64,000 bases of DNA from Mycobacterium dioxanotrophicus (GTDB lineage: Bacteria; Actinomycetota; Actinomycetes; Mycobacteriales; Mycobacteriaceae): the NCBI RefSeq assembly GCF_002157835.1, contig NZ_CP020809.1, forward strand, positions 1,240,001 through 1,304,000, in the 5' to 3' direction. Below are positions 27,785 to 36,478 of this stretch, piece by piece. Numbering within the stretch: position 1 is the stretch's first letter; each line of letters begins with the position of its first letter. The notes beneath the pieces are model-generated. The model ran no database searches, was not told where the DNA came from, and worked only from the letters and a program-made list of their open reading frames with translations. The position numbers were made by a program, and so were the translations under genes.

Positions 27785-28939
27785 ATGTCCACCCACATCT
27801 CGTTCCCCCGCAACACCCGGATCGGAGGCGGCGCCCTCGACGAGATCGCGGAGATCATCGGCGATCTCGGACTCTCGCGACCACTGCTGGTCACCGACGC
27901 ATACCTGACGTCGACCGGCGCCGCCGACCGCGTCCTCGGGTTGCTGAAACGGGCCGGCATGCACCCCTGCCTGTTCGACGGCACGGTACCGGACCCGACG
28001 ACCGCCTCGCTCGACGACGGGGTCGAGGCCGTCCGAGCCCACCGAGCCGACTGTGTCATCGGATTCGGTGGCGGCAGCCCCATGGACTCTGCCAAGGCTC
28101 TCGCCGTGCTGGCCGCCAACGGCGGCCCGATGCGACGGTACAAGGCACCCACCGACTACCGGGGCATCGCACTTCCGATCATCGCCGTCCCGACCACGGC
28201 GGGCAGCGGTTCGGAGGCAACGCAGTTCACCGTGATCAGCGACAGCGACACGGACGAGAAGATGCTGTGCCCTGGCTTGTCCTTCCTGCCCGTCGCGGCG
28301 ATTGTCGACTACGAACTGACGATGTCGATGCCGCCCCGCCTGACGGCCGACACCGGCGTAGACGCGCTGACGCACGCGGTCGAGGCCTACGTCAGCCGAA
28401 AGGCAAACCCGATCAGCGATGCGTTATCCCTGGCGGCGATCAGGCTCATCTCGAACAACATCCGTAGCGCGTATACGGATGGTTCCGACCGGGGAGCCAG
28501 AGAAGCCATGATGATCGCCTCGACGCAGGCCGGGATGTCGTTCTCCAACTCCAGTGTCGCCCTGGTGCACGGCATGAGCCGCCCGATCGGAGCCCACTTC
28601 CATGTAGCGCACGGGTTGTCCAACGCAATGCTGTTCCCAGCCGTGACGGCTTTCTCGATCACCGGCGCCGAGCAGCGCTACGCCGACTGTGCGCGGGCCT
28701 ACGGCTTCACCGATCTCGACGACATCAGTGCCGCAGCACGTTTCGTCGACGCCCTGATCGAGCTGTGCGACTGCCTCGCGGTGCCGACCCCGGCGAGCTA
28801 CGGCATCGACCGGCAGCGGTGGGCGGATCTCACCCCGCTGATGGCGCAACAAGCGCTGGCGTCGGGTTCGCCGGGCAACAACCCCGTCGTACCGACCGCC
28901 GGCGAGATAGAGACCATCTACGCCGAAATGTATGCCTAG
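27785..28939 (+). CDS. Iron-containing alcohol dehydrogenase
   Basis: A 384-residue group III alcohol dehydrogenase. The NAD-binding motif GGGSPMDSAKA lies near residue 95. Metal-ligand positions are present: Asp and His in ADTGVDALTHAVEAY, and two His residues in VHGMSRPIGAHFHVAHG. Such enzymes interconvert alcohols with aldehydes, or act on hydroxyacids such as maleylacetate-type substrates. ATG 27785 is preceded by CGGAG. It is the last gene of the first plus-strand run; a weak 6-bp hairpin (28938-28955) follows. Its substrate is presumably the aldehyde or alcohol made within the island. Confidence 0.88.
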   Translation: MSTHISFPRNTRIGGGALDEIAEIIGDLGLSRPLLVTDAYLTSTGAADRVLGLLKRAGMHPCLFDGTVPDPTTASLDDGVEAVRAHRADCVIGFGGGSPMDSAKALAVLAANGGPMRRYKAPTDYRGIALPIIAVPTTAGSGSEATQFTVISDSDTDEKMLCPGLSFLPVAAIVDYELTMSMPPRLTADTGVDALTHAVEAYVSRKANPISDALSLAAIRLISNNIRSAYTDGSDRGAREAMMIASTQAGMSFSNSSVALVHGMSRPIGAHFHVAHGLSNAMLFPAVTAFSITGAEQRYADCARAYGFTDLDDISAAARFVDALIELCDCLAVPTPASYGIDRQRWADLTPLMAQQALASGSPGNNPVVPTAGEIETIYAEMYA

Positions 28940-29071
28940 CGCCCTGATCGGCGCTGACCCAGACCGCGACGGTCGTGTCGAGTGCGCTCGGTGCGGGGGA
29001 CAGATTCACCGGGCATGTTCGAACGGGAGGCGTGATCAGTTCCAGGGTGGAAGCTGTACTGCCGAATTTTA

Positions 29072-29140
29072 GTTATACGATTCATGTATGACGACGACGC
29101 AGCGCCGCGCGCCCGTTCCCACTGACGGTGATTACGTCAC
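29072..29140. promoter_or_regulatory. Candidate operators upstream of the LacI gene
   Basis: GTTATACGATTCATGTAT at 29072-29089 contains a half-site (TTATACG) like the palindrome at 30317, with ATAC/GTAT arms. GTGATTACGTCAC at 29128-29140 is a second dyad with 4-base arms. LacI-family operators are centred on CG, which both have. Autoregulation is likely but unproved. Confidence 0.35.
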
Positions 29141-29187
29141 GCTAGAGTGACCAGCGAAGCAGTGATCGCCGAAGGGGCCAGCAGAAC

Positions 29188-30240
29188 ATGGTGACCATGC
29201 ACGATGTGGCCCGAGCTGCGGGCGTGTCGCAGGCGGCGGTATCCAACGTCTACAACCACCCCCACAAGGTCTCGACGCGGCGTCGCGAACTCATCCTCAG
29301 GGTGGCCGCCGAGCTTGGGTACGCGGGACCGAATCCGGCCGGCCGGTCGCTGCGCACCGGGCGCGTCGGGGCGCTGGGACTGCTGCTGACCGAATCGTTG
29401 CACTACGCGTTCGACGACCCGGCGACCTCCGAACTGCTCAAAGGTATCTCCGAGGTCGGCGAGATGGCCGAGGTAGCGTTGACGCTGTTGCCACTGGTCG
29501 GAGGCGAGCGCCTGGCATCCGGGTCGGGAGTTCTGGTCACTGGCTCGGTCGACGGGTTCCTCGCCTACGCCATCCCCGAGGGCCACCCCAGCTTCGAGAT
29601 CGCCGTGGGGCGCGGGCTGCCCGTCGTCGTGATCGACGGGCCCAATCCAGACAACCTGCCCAGCGTGGGGATCAACGACGCCGCCGGTGCGATCGGCATC
29701 GCGGAACATGTCCTAGGACTCGGGCACACTCGGGTCGCGGTGATGGTCGACCGGCTGGCCCCCGACGGCAAGCGTGGCCGGGTGAGCGCGGCGCGCATCC
29801 GCTCGGCGCGCGACTATGTCATGCGTGAACGCCTCGGAGGCTACGCCGAAGCGTTCCGAAATCACGGTCTGCCCTGGTCGTCCGTCTACGTGCTGGAGGC
29901 CGGGGGATTCGACTACCAGGCCTCGCGCAGCGCGGCCCGCCATCTGCTCGACAACACCGAGGTCACCGCCGTAGTGGCCGCATCCGACGTGCTGGCGATG
30001 GCCCTGATGGATGAACTCGCGGAGCGCGGCCTGTCCGTACCGGGAGACATGTCGGTCGTGGGTTTCGACGACGTCCCGGCGGCTGCGCGTCGCGGGCTGA
30101 CCACGGTCCGCCAGCCGCTCATCGACAAGGGTCGTGAGGCTGCCCAACTGCTGATCGACCTGATCGCCGGCCGCAGTGGCCGCTCCATCACGCTGTCGAC
30201 CGAGCTGATCGTGCGCGACAGCTGCATCGCCGCGCGCTGA
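29188..30240 (+). CDS. LacI-family transcriptional regulator
   Basis: A 350-residue repressor. Residues 1-50 form the LacI HTH (MHDVARAAGVSQAAVSNVYNHP) with the hinge helix after PNPAGRSLRTGRVG. Residues 60-345 are the periplasmic-binding-protein-like sensor domain, with conserved VVIDGPN, HTRVAVM, AASDVLAMALMDEL and SVVGFDD. It separates the first run of catabolic genes from the ThuA-led run. A CG-centred palindrome lies just downstream before the ThuA gene, and a partial one upstream of its own start. Ligands for this family are normally sugars or nucleosides, which suits a glycosyl or polyol substrate. Confidence 0.92.
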   Translation: MVTMHDVARAAGVSQAAVSNVYNHPHKVSTRRRELILRVAAELGYAGPNPAGRSLRTGRVGALGLLLTESLHYAFDDPATSELLKGISEVGEMAEVALTLLPLVGGERLASGSGVLVTGSVDGFLAYAIPEGHPSFEIAVGRGLPVVVIDGPNPDNLPSVGINDAAGAIGIAEHVLGLGHTRVAVMVDRLAPDGKRGRVSAARIRSARDYVMRERLGGYAEAFRNHGLPWSSVYVLEAGGFDYQASRSAARHLLDNTEVTAVVAASDVLAMALMDELAERGLSVPGDMSVVGFDDVPAAARRGLTTVRQPLIDKGREAAQLLIDLIAGRSGRSITLSTELIVRDSCIAAR

Positions 30241-30313
30241 TCTGCGCCGGATTTCTTTCACGCTTCCTCTAGCGCTGCATCACACACACTGCTATGTTCG
30301 TGCTCACCGCTAG

Positions 30314-30328
30314 GTAATACGTATCAAC
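30314..30328. promoter_or_regulatory. LacI-type operator before the ThuA-led operon
   Basis: The palindrome ATACGTAT (30317-30324), within GTAATACGTATCAAC, is centred on CG as in most LacI-family operators. It is 56 bases before the ThuA ATG and 74 bases after the LacI stop, so repression of the downstream operon by the adjacent regulator is a straightforward reading. Confidence 0.55.
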
Positions 30329-30379
30329 TAAATCTGGCAAGTGAAACTCCGAAGCGCATCACATCCGAGAAGGCAACTC

Positions 30380-31051
30380 ATGACACGCGTTCTGTACCTC
30401 TACGGCGGCTGGCCGGGACACAATCCCTACGGAGTGTCGGACTGGGCCAAGGGCCTGTTCGACGAACTGGGCTTCGCTGTCGAGGAGTCCAACGACATCT
30501 TCACCCTCGATCGCGACCTGACCGGGTACGACCTGATCGCCTGCAACTGGAACAACGCGACGCTGTGGGAGGGGCTGACCGCATCGCAGGAATCCCACCT
30601 GCTTGGCGCCGTCGAGCAGGGCACAGGTTTCGTCGCCTGGCATGGCGCCGGAGCAGCCTTCCGCGCCAGCGTCAAATACCACTGGCTGATCGGCGCCGAC
30701 GTACTGGACCATCCCGCGGGCGAGGGGGTCAAGCATCCCTACCAGCTGCGCATCGTCGACAAGGAGCACGAGATCACCCGCGGGGTAACCGATTTCGATG
30801 TCGCATCCGAGCAGTACTACATGAACGTCGATCCGCGCGTGCACGTGTTGGCCGACACCGTCTTCGACGGTGAGCACATCGCCTGGATCGAGGGTCAGCG
30901 CATGCCCCAGATCTGGACAAACCAGTGGGGTCACGGACGCGTCTACTACAACGCCATCGGTCACTACATCGAAGACCTCGAGCACCCCGCCGTCAGCCGC
31001 CTGATGAAGCAGGGCTTCGCGTGGGCGGCGCGAAGCAACGAAACCCGTTAA
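30380..31051 (+). CDS. ThuA-like domain protein
   Basis: A 223-residue protein of the class I glutamine amidotransferase-like fold. ATG 30380 follows GAGAAGGC; an earlier GTG is not needed. Diagnostic stretches are LYLYGGWPGHNPYG, GTGFVAWHGAGAAFR and PQIWTNQWGHGRVYYNAIGH. ThuA proteins are linked to trehalose and related disaccharide utilisation, and in some systems to 3-keto-glycoside metabolism together with Gfo/Idh/MocA dehydrogenases, one of which lies upstream. It starts the second run of the island directly after a LacI-type operator. Confidence 0.82.
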   Translation: MTRVLYLYGGWPGHNPYGVSDWAKGLFDELGFAVEESNDIFTLDRDLTGYDLIACNWNNATLWEGLTASQESHLLGAVEQGTGFVAWHGAGAAFRASVKYHWLIGADVLDHPAGEGVKHPYQLRIVDKEHEITRGVTDFDVASEQYYMNVDPRVHVLADTVFDGEHIAWIEGQRMPQIWTNQWGHGRVYYNAIGHYIEDLEHPAVSRLMKQGFAWAARSNETR

Positions 31052-31082
31052 ACCACTCAGAGACAAAGGATTAGAGGACATC

Positions 31083-32867
31083 ATGCCCGTACTCACCGGT
31101 GGCCAGATCATCGCCCGGACCCTGAAGAACTACGGAATCGAACACTGCGCAGGCATTCCCGGCCACGGCATCTGGTCGGTGACCGATGCCTTCCTCGACG
31201 AGGAATCCAAGATCCCATTCATTCAGGTCTTCCACGAGCAGAGCGCTCTACACCTGGCCGACGGCTACTACCGCGTCACCGGCAAGCCGATGCTGGCCCT
31301 GACCTCCATCGGCGCCGGCGCATCCAACACCGTGCTCGGCCTGGCGACCGCGCTACAGGACTCGGTCAACATGCTGCTCATCACCGGCGGACCGCCGACC
31401 CACATGCGCGGCCACGGCCTGCTGCAGGTACTGGATCGCTTCCGCGACAACGACTTCCCCCGCATCGCCGAAGCCCTCACCAAACGCAGCTGGGTCGCCA
31501 ACACCGTCGAAGAATTGCCCTTCGCGCTGCACCGACTGTTCAACACCATGCTCACCGGCCGGCCCGGCCCGGTACACCTCGAAGTGCCGATGGACGTGCA
31601 GGCCGCCAGCGCCGACGTCGAACTGCACGACCTCGAGGCGCGCATCCCGACCGGGGTGACCTATCCGGACCCGACCGCAATCGCCAAAGCCGTCGACGTC
31701 ATGAAGACCGCCGAGCGACCGGTCATCGTGCTCGGTGGTGGTGCCATCGCCTCGAACGCCTCACCGGAGCTGATCAAGCTCGCCGAAAAGTGGAATGCCG
31801 CCGTGGTAACCACGTGGAACGGCAAGGGCGCCTTCCCTGAAGACCACCCGCTGTCGATGGGCGCGATCGGCCACACGGGCACCAGTGCCGGCAACGCGAC
31901 CTCGTCCAAAGCCGACGTCATCCTCTCCGTCGGCTGCCGCTTCACCGACTGGACCTCGTCGAGTTTCGCCAAGGGCGTCACCTACTCGATACCGGACACC
32001 AAGCTCGTGCACGTCGACATCGACCCCCAGGAGATCGGCCGCAACTACCCCGTCGACGTCGGCATTGTCGCCGACGCGAGAGTGACCGCGGCGGCGCTGC
32101 TGGAAGCGCTGACCGAGGCGCCCGAACGCGCTGAGTACACCGCCGAACTGGAGTCGCTCAAGGCCGAATGGGAGGCCACCCTCGCCACCCGCCGAGACAG
32201 CGACCGCTTCCCGTTCACGTCGCAGCGTCCCGTCGGGATCCTGCGGGAGATCTTCCCCCGTGACGGCATCATCGTGTCCGGCTCGGGCAACACCCAGGGC
32301 GCAGTCCGCCAGACCTTCCCGGTGTACGAACCCCGCACACACCTGACCTCGGGCGGGTTCTCGCCGATGGGCTGGGCCGTGCCTGCAGCAGTCGGTGCCA
32401 AGCTGGCCAAGCCCGGGGTGCCCGTCGTGTGCATCCTCGGCGACGGCGATTTCCTGATGAACTCGCAGGAGATCGCCCTGAGCGTCATCCAGCAGCTGCC
32501 GGTCATCTTCCTCGTGCAGAACAACGCGGGCTACATGTCCATCCGCGGCGGCATGCGCAAGCAGACCTCACGGTTCATCGGATGCGAGTTCACCGGCCCC
32601 GACGGCAACCCCTACTCGCCGGACTTCGCCGCGCTCGGCGAGGCCTACGGCTTGTCCTCGATTCGGGTCGGCTCCTCGTCAGAACTGGAGGCGGCACTGC
32701 GCAAGGCCATTGACGCGAACGAGCCCACGCTCATCGAGATCCCGACCGACCGCGACGCCGCCGGCCCGTGGACGCCGGGCTGGTGGGACTGGCCGATCCC
32801 GACCTACGTCACCGATGAGCGGGCCGATCAGTACGCCTCGACGAAGAAGTCTGAACAGCACTACTGA
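31083..32867 (+). CDS. Thiamine-diphosphate enzyme, acetolactate synthase-like (copy 2)
   Basis: A 594-residue paralogue of the 24817 product, with the same start (VLTGGQIIA...GIPGHG), catalytic Glu in FHEQSALHLADGYYR, a matching central domain (VLGGGAIASNAS) and the ThDP motif GDGDFLMNSQE...QNNAGY. The differences in the Pyr-domain loop (THMRGHGLLQ versus THMENHGVLQ) suggest related but not identical substrates. It lies 31 bases after the ThuA gene and 25 before a mycofactocin-type SDR, so these form one operon. The reaction is unknown; carboligation, decarboxylation and C-C hydrolysis are all possible. Confidence 0.85.
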   Translation: MPVLTGGQIIARTLKNYGIEHCAGIPGHGIWSVTDAFLDEESKIPFIQVFHEQSALHLADGYYRVTGKPMLALTSIGAGASNTVLGLATALQDSVNMLLITGGPPTHMRGHGLLQVLDRFRDNDFPRIAEALTKRSWVANTVEELPFALHRLFNTMLTGRPGPVHLEVPMDVQAASADVELHDLEARIPTGVTYPDPTAIAKAVDVMKTAERPVIVLGGGAIASNASPELIKLAEKWNAAVVTTWNGKGAFPEDHPLSMGAIGHTGTSAGNATSSKADVILSVGCRFTDWTSSSFAKGVTYSIPDTKLVHVDIDPQEIGRNYPVDVGIVADARVTAAALLEALTEAPERAEYTAELESLKAEWEATLATRRDSDRFPFTSQRPVGILREIFPRDGIIVSGSGNTQGAVRQTFPVYEPRTHLTSGGFSPMGWAVPAAVGAKLAKPGVPVVCILGDGDFLMNSQEIALSVIQQLPVIFLVQNNAGYMSIRGGMRKQTSRFIGCEFTGPDGNPYSPDFAALGEAYGLSSIRVGSSSELEAALRKAIDANEPTLIEIPTDRDAAGPWTPGWWDWPIPTYVTDERADQYASTKKSEQHY

Positions 32868-32892
32868 GCAACGGATTCGAGAGGAAACGGAC

Positions 32893-33735
32893 ATGGGAAG
32901 CTTCGACGGCAAGGTCGCGTTCATAACCGGTGCGGCGCGCGGTCAGGGCCGCAGTCACGCGATCGAATTCGCCCGGCGCGGCACACGAGTCATCGCGATC
33001 GACATCGACCAGCAAGTGCCGTCGGCCCCCTATCCGACCGCCACCGCCGAAGATCTCGCCGAGACCGTGCGTCTGGTCGAGGGCCTCGGCGGCGAGATCC
33101 TGGCGGCCACCGTGGACGTCCGCGACCTGGCCGGGCTGTCCAAGGTGATCACCAACGGCGTGGAACGCTTCGGCCGGCTGGACTTCATCCTGGCGAATGC
33201 GGGCATCGTGTCCTACGGGCTGCTCTCGTCGATGGACGAAGACCAGTTCCAGGAGATGATCGACATCAACCTCACCGGGGTGTGGAAGACCGTCCGGGCC
33301 GGCGTGCAGCACATGGTCGACGCCGGAAACGGCGGATGCATCGTGCTGACCAGTTCGACCGCCGGCCTGCGGACCATGGGCAACATCGGCCACTATGCCG
33401 CATCCAAACACGGGGTGGTGGCCCTCGCCAAGGCCTTCGCCAACGAGCTTGGCCCGCACCATATCCGGGTGAACTCCGTGCACCCGAGCAACACGCGCAC
33501 GGTGATGGGCGTCGACAACGACGGCGTCCTGAACATGTTTCGCCCAGACCTGGAGAACCCGACACTCGACGACTGCGTCGACGCGTTCGCGTCCATCCAC
33601 GTCATGCCCGACGTGCCGTGGATCCACCCTATCGACATCACCAACACCGTGCTGTTCATCTGTTCCGACGAAGCCAAGTACATGACCGGCGCCCAGATCC
33701 CCGTCGACGTCGGCATGCTCGCCAAGAACCCCTGA
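32893..33735 (+). CDS. Mycofactocin-coupled SDR family oxidoreductase (copy 2)
   Basis: A 280-residue SDR starting MGSFDGKVAFITGAARGQG at ATG 32893, preceded by GAGGAAA; the longer frame runs into the ThDP gene. It has the insertion PYPTATAEDLAETV after the second strand that marks the mycofactocin-dependent subgroup, plus VxNANAG-like LANAGI and the catalytic Tyr-Lys pair in YAASK. It resembles the 19283-20116 product across its whole length. A permanently bound NAD recycled by mycofactocin is expected from the family. It probably oxidises an alcohol in the pathway. Confidence 0.85.
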   Translation: MGSFDGKVAFITGAARGQGRSHAIEFARRGTRVIAIDIDQQVPSAPYPTATAEDLAETVRLVEGLGGEILAATVDVRDLAGLSKVITNGVERFGRLDFILANAGIVSYGLLSSMDEDQFQEMIDINLTGVWKTVRAGVQHMVDAGNGGCIVLTSSTAGLRTMGNIGHYAASKHGVVALAKAFANELGPHHIRVNSVHPSNTRTVMGVDNDGVLNMFRPDLENPTLDDCVDAFASIHVMPDVPWIHPIDITNTVLFICSDEAKYMTGAQIPVDVGMLAKNP

Positions 33736-33746
33736 AAGAAGCCGAT

Positions 33747-34781
33747 ATGAACGACGTTTCACGCGCCGCGCACGCGGTGCTCTTCCCGATCGCCGACACC
33801 TTCGCCACCGACGGGTGGTTCGGCGACTTCCTGCACGGGGGTGGACGCAGCGTACTGATGGCATCCAGCGCCGAAGAGTATGCGGCCCGGCGTATCGGAG
33901 ATGAGCGGCGCGCCCGCGAAACCGCCGAGGACATCCGGGATTTCGGCGCCCGCGCAAATGCAGTCGCCGGACGACCGGTCGTGCTGGCCGCCGATGCCGA
34001 GCCGGCCGGGGTGCAGCGGCTCGAGCACCTACTGCCACCCATCCCCGGCCGCGCCGACTTGCCGTCGCTCACCGACGAACAACTGCGCGACGCCTTCGGC
34101 GGATACGGTGCCACCGCCAGGGAACTCGGCGTGTCGATGTTCGTCGGCCCTGTGCTCGATGTCATCACCGGTTCGAACGCCTGGCTCACCGACCGCACCA
34201 TGGCGACCGAACTCGACGAGGCAGGCCGGATCGGCGCGGCGTACACCACCGCGGTGCAGGCCCACGGCGTGACCGCCATGGCCAAGCACTTCCCGGGCCA
34301 CCCCGATCTGCCGGCCAACGCCATCTACGAGGACGTGGTACTCGACCTAGCCGCAGACGAGGTCGACCGCAACATCGAGCCGTTCCGCCGGCTCATCGCC
34401 GCGGGCGTCGGATCGGTGATGGTCGGTCCCACCATCGTGACCGGCATCGACCCCGTCGAGCCGGCCGCCACCTCGAAAGTCGTCATCGACCTGCTCCGGG
34501 CCCAGGGCTTCTCGGGCATCGTGGTCAGCGACGACCTCGACGCGGTGTCCACGATGCGCGGCCGCAGCCTCGGCGAGGTGGCCGTGGCCAGCGTCGCTGC
34601 AGGGGTCCAAATGCTGCTCATTCCCGGTGCCGGACCGCATGTTTCGGAGTGTGTGAACGCGCTGGTGCACGCCGTGGACACCGGTGCGCTCGCCCCGGAG
34701 GCGCTGCAATCCGCCGCTGCGGCGGTTGACGCCCTCGCCGATCGGTCCGCGACCTCGTCCACTCAACCGACGCGCATCTAG
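33747..34781 (+). CDS. GH3-family protein, NagZ-like (copy 1)
   Basis: A 344-residue single-domain TIM-barrel protein without a signal peptide, so cytosolic. The GH3 motif KHFPGH is present, and the expected Asp nucleophile lies in VVSDDLDAVSTM. In NagZ the motif continues into a loop with an Asp-x-His acid/base pair; here that stretch reads PDLPANAIYED with no His, so the general acid must differ or activity may be altered. It shares an unusual N-terminus (LMASSAEEYAARRIG) with the gene at 38295. NagZ enzymes release N-acetylglucosamine; the substrate here may be another glycoside. Twelve bases follow the SDR. Confidence 0.75.
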   Translation: MNDVSRAAHAVLFPIADTFATDGWFGDFLHGGGRSVLMASSAEEYAARRIGDERRARETAEDIRDFGARANAVAGRPVVLAADAEPAGVQRLEHLLPPIPGRADLPSLTDEQLRDAFGGYGATARELGVSMFVGPVLDVITGSNAWLTDRTMATELDEAGRIGAAYTTAVQAHGVTAMAKHFPGHPDLPANAIYEDVVLDLAADEVDRNIEPFRRLIAAGVGSVMVGPTIVTGIDPVEPAATSKVVIDLLRAQGFSGIVVSDDLDAVSTMRGRSLGEVAVASVAAGVQMLLIPGAGPHVSECVNALVHAVDTGALAPEALQSAAAAVDALADRSATSSTQPTRI

Positions 34782-34821
34782 CCGCGCGTCTTCCCTGTCA
34801 ACCACCCCGAAGAGCGACTCA

Positions 34822-36309
34822 ATGATCAACAACGTCGAAGACGAAATCACCGGATCCCGGTCGTCGCGCCATCTCAGTGGCCGAATGGGCACGGCGCGGC
34901 TGGCGCTCACAGTGCTCGCGATGTCGGCACCGATCGGGAATGTCGTCGGTGTGCTGCCGCTGGGAATCACCGGCGGCAACGGCGTCGGTGCGCCGGTCAT
35001 CTACATGATCCTCGGCGCGATATTCCTGCTGTTCGCAGTCGGATTCACGACCATGACCCGCAACCTGCCGCGGGCCGGCGCCTTCTACACCTACATCACC
35101 GCCGGGCTCACCCGCCCGGTGGGTCTGGGAGCCGGGCTGCTGGCGGCTTTTGGCTACCTCATCCTTCTGGTCGGCAACTACGCGTTCTTCGGGGTGTCGG
35201 TTCAGAACCTTTTCACCCAGTTCGGAGCGAGCGACACACCATGGTGGCTGTGGGCGGTGATCTGCTGCCTCGTGGTGACGGCGCTCGGACATTTCAACGT
35301 CGAGATCTCCGGGCGCGCACTGGCTTTCCTGATGGTGATCGAAGTCGTCCTGGTCATGTTGTTCAACGTGCCCGTGCTGGCCACCGGTGGTCCGCACGGC
35401 TACCAGTTCCAGTCGTTCCTGCCCAGCGAGGTCTTCTCCGGCAACGTCGGTGTCGCCGTGCTCTTCGCGATCGCATGCTTCATGGGTTTCGAGTCCTCGG
35501 CGATCTACCGCGAGGAGGTGCACGATCCGGACCGGACCGTTCCGAGGGCCACCTACATCGCCATCATCTCGATCGGATCGTTCTACGTGATCACCTCGTG
35601 GGCCCTGGTCACGTTCTGGGGCGTGGGCGACGTGTCGACCGTCGGTCAGAAGGACCCGTCGGCGCTCTTCACAGGCGGGTTCCGGCACTACATGGGCACG
35701 ACGTTCACCGACGTCATGACCTGCCTCGTGGTGACCAGCGTGTTCGCCGCCGCACTCGCGTGTCACAACGCGCTGGCCCGTTACTCGTTCTCCCTGGGGC
35801 GTGACGGTGTCCTGCCGGCGTTCCTGGGCAAGCCGCACCCCAAGCACGGATCCCCTTCCGCGGCCTCGGCGTTGGCCACGGTCGGCGCCGTCGTGATAAC
35901 CATCCCGTTCATCGTCGCGGGACTGGGACCGGTAACCCTGTACTCCTGGATGTTCGCAGTCGGCACGTTCATCCTGATCATCCTGATGCTGCTCACCAGC
36001 CTGGCCGTGATCCGCTACTTCCGCCTCATCCAGCACCGCGAACGCAGCTGGAACGTCCTGGTGGCACCGGTCCTCGGCTTCCTCGGTCTGGGCTATCTGG
36101 CGGTGCTGAGCTCGACGTACTTCGCCATGTCCATCGGCGGATCGACGTCGCTGGCCTGGCTGTTCCAAGGCGTCGTCGCCGCGATCCTTGTCGTTGGCAT
36201 CGTGCTGGGACTGCGCTGGCGCCGCACGAGGCCCGAGGTCTACAACCGGATCGGGAGCACCGGGCAGGACTTCTCACCCGTTCCCGCCGGTCACACCGAC
36301 GGAGACTGA
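34822..36309 (+). CDS. APC-family amino acid / amine permease
   Basis: A 495-residue membrane protein with about twelve predicted spans. The first helix has the APC substrate-binding sequence (ALTVLAMSAPIGNVVGVLPLG), and helix 6 has the conserved FMGFESSAIYREEVHDPDRTVPRA. ATG 34822 follows the GH3 gene by 40 bases. Its presence inside the operon indicates the imported compound is an amino acid, amine or small amino-containing molecule. This fits with the aspartase and HisD-like enzyme. Direction and exact substrate cannot be told. Confidence 0.88.
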   Translation: MINNVEDEITGSRSSRHLSGRMGTARLALTVLAMSAPIGNVVGVLPLGITGGNGVGAPVIYMILGAIFLLFAVGFTTMTRNLPRAGAFYTYITAGLTRPVGLGAGLLAAFGYLILLVGNYAFFGVSVQNLFTQFGASDTPWWLWAVICCLVVTALGHFNVEISGRALAFLMVIEVVLVMLFNVPVLATGGPHGYQFQSFLPSEVFSGNVGVAVLFAIACFMGFESSAIYREEVHDPDRTVPRATYIAIISIGSFYVITSWALVTFWGVGDVSTVGQKDPSALFTGGFRHYMGTTFTDVMTCLVVTSVFAAALACHNALARYSFSLGRDGVLPAFLGKPHPKHGSPSAASALATVGAVVITIPFIVAGLGPVTLYSWMFAVGTFILIILMLLTSLAVIRYFRLIQHRERSWNVLVAPVLGFLGLGYLAVLSSTYFAMSIGGSTSLAWLFQGVVAAILVVGIVLGLRWRRTRPEVYNRIGSTGQDFSPVPAGHTDGD

Positions 36310-36310
36310 C

Positions 36311-36478
36311 ATGCCGAACCGACCCGCGTACCCACAGCCTCCGGTGACCGGAATGAGCACTCCCACAGGCTGTTCGGGCAACCGCTCCGCTCCACTCCGC
36401 CACCGGCGGACACCATGGGGTCGGGTCAAGTCGGTCGTCGTCGCCGGGTCCGCCGTCTGCGAGGGGGGACAACCGTGA
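36311..36478 (+). CDS. Possible 55-residue coupled small protein
   Basis: An ORF from ATG 36311, one base after the permease stop, to TGA 36476-36478, which overlaps the GTG start of the PucR gene (GTGA). The product is Pro/Arg-rich with two Cys and has no recognisable domain. The tight junctions at both ends suggest real coupled translation, but composition gives little support. It may instead be a leader that couples permease and regulator expression. Confidence 0.3.
   Translation: MPNRPAYPQPPVTGMSTPTGCSGNRSAPLRHRRTPWGRVKSVVVAGSAVCEGGQP

Noticed and set aside
24817..32867. Myo-inositol catabolic operon
   Set aside because: A ThDP enzyme and a Gfo/Idh/MocA gene are present, but iolB, iolC, iolE and iolA-like genes are not seen.
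34819..36168. 449-codon reverse-strand frame opposite the APC permease
   Set aside because: The composition is the complement of membrane codons and shows no domain; the permease frame is clear.
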